From: Candidatus Hydrogenedens sp. | Lineage (GTDB): Bacteria > Hydrogenedentota > Hydrogenedentia > Hydrogenedentales > Hydrogenedentaceae | Direction: 5' to 3' | Assembly: GCA_035361075.1 (NCBI GenBank) | Contig: DAOSBX010000024.1 | Location: forward strand, 1 to 54,722 | DNA: 54,722 nucleotides | Part shown: positions 53,661 through 54,722 of the stretch, one piece after another | Layout of the letters: each line of letters opens with the position of its first letter | How positions within the stretch are numbered: position 1 is the first letter of the stretch | The notes under the pieces: generated by a model | Told to the model about the DNA's origin: nothing | Databases searched by the model: none | The model's input: only the letters and a program-made list of their open reading frames with translations | Translations under genes and position numbers: made by a program

Positions 53661-54710
53661 ATGAATAACTCAACAGTAAAAAGATTATCATTTTTAGAAA
53701 GGTTTCTAACCTTATGGATTTTCATTGCTATTTTTGTAGGTATTGGTATAGGTTTCTTCCTTCCATTCATTACCCAGATTATTACAAAGATGCAAGTAGG
53801 GACTACATCTATTCCTATTGCCATCGGACTGATTCTTATGATGTATCCGCCACTTGCACGGGTTAAATACGAAGAAATGGGTAGGGTTTTCCAAAATAAA
53901 CGGTTATTAACCTTATCATTAATTATGAACTGGATTATAGGTCCTGTGGTAATGTTTTTTCTGGCAATCATCTTTTTACGAAATTATCCAGGATATATGA
54001 TAGGGGTTATTCTCGTTGGATTGGCAAGATGTATAGCAATGGTTATTGTCTGGAATGAATTAGCAGAAGGAGACCGAGAATTAGCAGTGGGTCTGGTCGC
54101 CTTTAATGCTGTATTTCAGGTGCTTTTTTATGCAGTGTATATTTATATTTTTATTACCATCTTCTTGAATTTATTGGGATTGGCAAGCGGTTTGAATATA
54201 AACATTTCTATAGTTGACTCCGCTAAAACGGTGTTCATCTATCTTGGCATACCTTTCCTCGCCGGAATATCTACCCGTTTTGGACTAATTCGTCTCAAAG
54301 GGAAAGAATGGTATGAGAATTCGTTTATTCCCAAAATAAATCCGATTACATTGGTAGCATTATTATTCACAATTGTCGTTATGTTTTCATTAAAAGGTGA
54401 ATATATCATTAAACTACCGTTAGATGTAATACGAATATCCATTCCACTGGTGATATACTTCTTTTTTATGTGGTTTGTTACTTTCTTTATATCTAAAAAA
54501 ATGGGGGTAGAATATTCTAAAACAGCCACTGTAGCCTTCACTGCCGCAAGTAATGACTTTGAATTAGCAATAGCAGTAGCAGTTGCAATTTTTGGAGTGC
54601 ATTCTGAACAAGCCTTAGCTACCGTAATTGGACCCCTGCTGGAAGTTCCTATCTTAATTAGTCTGGTAAATATCTCATTAAAATTAAAAGAAAAGTTTGC
54701 AAATAAATAA
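53661..54710 (+). CDS. acr3: ACR3-family arsenite efflux permease
   Basis: A 349-residue ten-helix transporter. The conserved Cys124 in VGLARCIAMVIVWN (helix 4) and the Glu in AASNDFELAIAVAVAIFG (helix 9) are the residues essential for arsenite transport in characterised Acr3 proteins. ATG 53661 has AAGGA 8 nt before it and lies 23 bp after the permease; an in-frame start at 53343 would add non-homologous residues read antiphase to the permease gene. It is last in the operon. Confidence 0.95.
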   Translation: MNNSTVKRLSFLERFLTLWIFIAIFVGIGIGFFLPFITQIITKMQVGTTSIPIAIGLILMMYPPLARVKYEEMGRVFQNKRLLTLSLIMNWIIGPVVMFFLAIIFLRNYPGYMIGVILVGLARCIAMVIVWNELAEGDRELAVGLVAFNAVFQVLFYAVYIYIFITIFLNLLGLASGLNINISIVDSAKTVFIYLGIPFLAGISTRFGLIRLKGKEWYENSFIPKINPITLVALLFTIVVMFSLKGEYIIKLPLDVIRISIPLVIYFFFMWFVTFFISKKMGVEYSKTATVAFTAASNDFELAIAVAVAIFGVHSEQALATVIGPLLEVPILISLVNISLKLKEKFANK

Positions 54711-54722
54711 CAGGCTTTTTAA

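Noticed and set aside
1..54722. tRNA, rRNA, SRP RNA, insertion sequences or prophage
   Set aside because: No cloverleaf, rRNA or transposase-like sequence was recognised in the short intergenic regions; the single HNH protein lacks mobile context.

Overview
The window comes from an AT-rich Gram-negative bacterium: it has lpxK for lipid A, Tat and lipoprotein export signals, and consensus TTGACA/TATAAT-type promoters. A V-type ATPase, a Tat-exported sugar isomerase-like protein, a DUF6807 (PmoA-like) protein and a sialidase-like protein together recall Hydrogenedentota or PVC-group genomes. That placement is a low-confidence inference from gene content, because no rRNA is present.

Positions 1-5060 hold a type II-C CRISPR-Cas system. 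The array is cut by the left window edge (four identical 36-bp repeats visible, 30-bp spacers). cas2, cas1 and a compact 1060-residue Cas9 lie on the minus strand. A tracrRNA gene on the plus strand has a perfect TTGACA-17-TATAAT promoter, a full-length anti-repeat and a GC-rich terminator. Each CRISPR repeat itself ends in an extended -10 promoter, so each crRNA is probably transcribed from its own repeat.

Positions 5260-16714 carry mostly housekeeping and envelope genes: gltX, a ROK sugar kinase and a PfkB kinase in one operon, lpxK, ilvC, two GT4 glycosyltransferases, a DUF2905 protein, a HAD phosphatase and priA. Positions 16780-20609 carry an HNH nuclease gene and the ffh-rpsP-khpA-trmD-rplS operon, which lacks rimM. 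Positions 20742-26583 hold a TPR lipoprotein gene, hflX (which appears to start at a non-AUG codon 73 codons upstream of its first ATG), an M23 lipoprotein gene, the Tat-signal isomerase-like gene and the DUF6807 gene.

Positions 26652-35525 are a complete nine-gene V-type ATPase operon in the Enterococcus ntpFIKECGABD order. Its K subunit keeps all five sodium ligands known from NtpK, so a sodium-translocating enzyme is likely. A divergent promoter serves a sialidase-like gene followed by a thioredoxin-type arsenate reductase gene.

Positions 37611-50104 form a signalling block. It contains a PhnD-domain hybrid histidine kinase, a membrane acyltransferase, a CHASE-PAS-kinase-REC-REC-HPt hybrid kinase overlapping a REC-GGDEF diguanylate cyclase, and a PAS histidine kinase split by a one-base insertion in an A7 run. 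Positions 50255-54710 form an arsenic island: arsEFG-like genes (minus) diverge from arsR, a DUF318/ArsP-like permease and acr3 (plus). A perfect 10-bp inverted repeat overlaps the arsR -10 box. With arsC at 36.9 kb the strain is equipped for arsenate reduction, arsenite efflux and probably organoarsenical handling.
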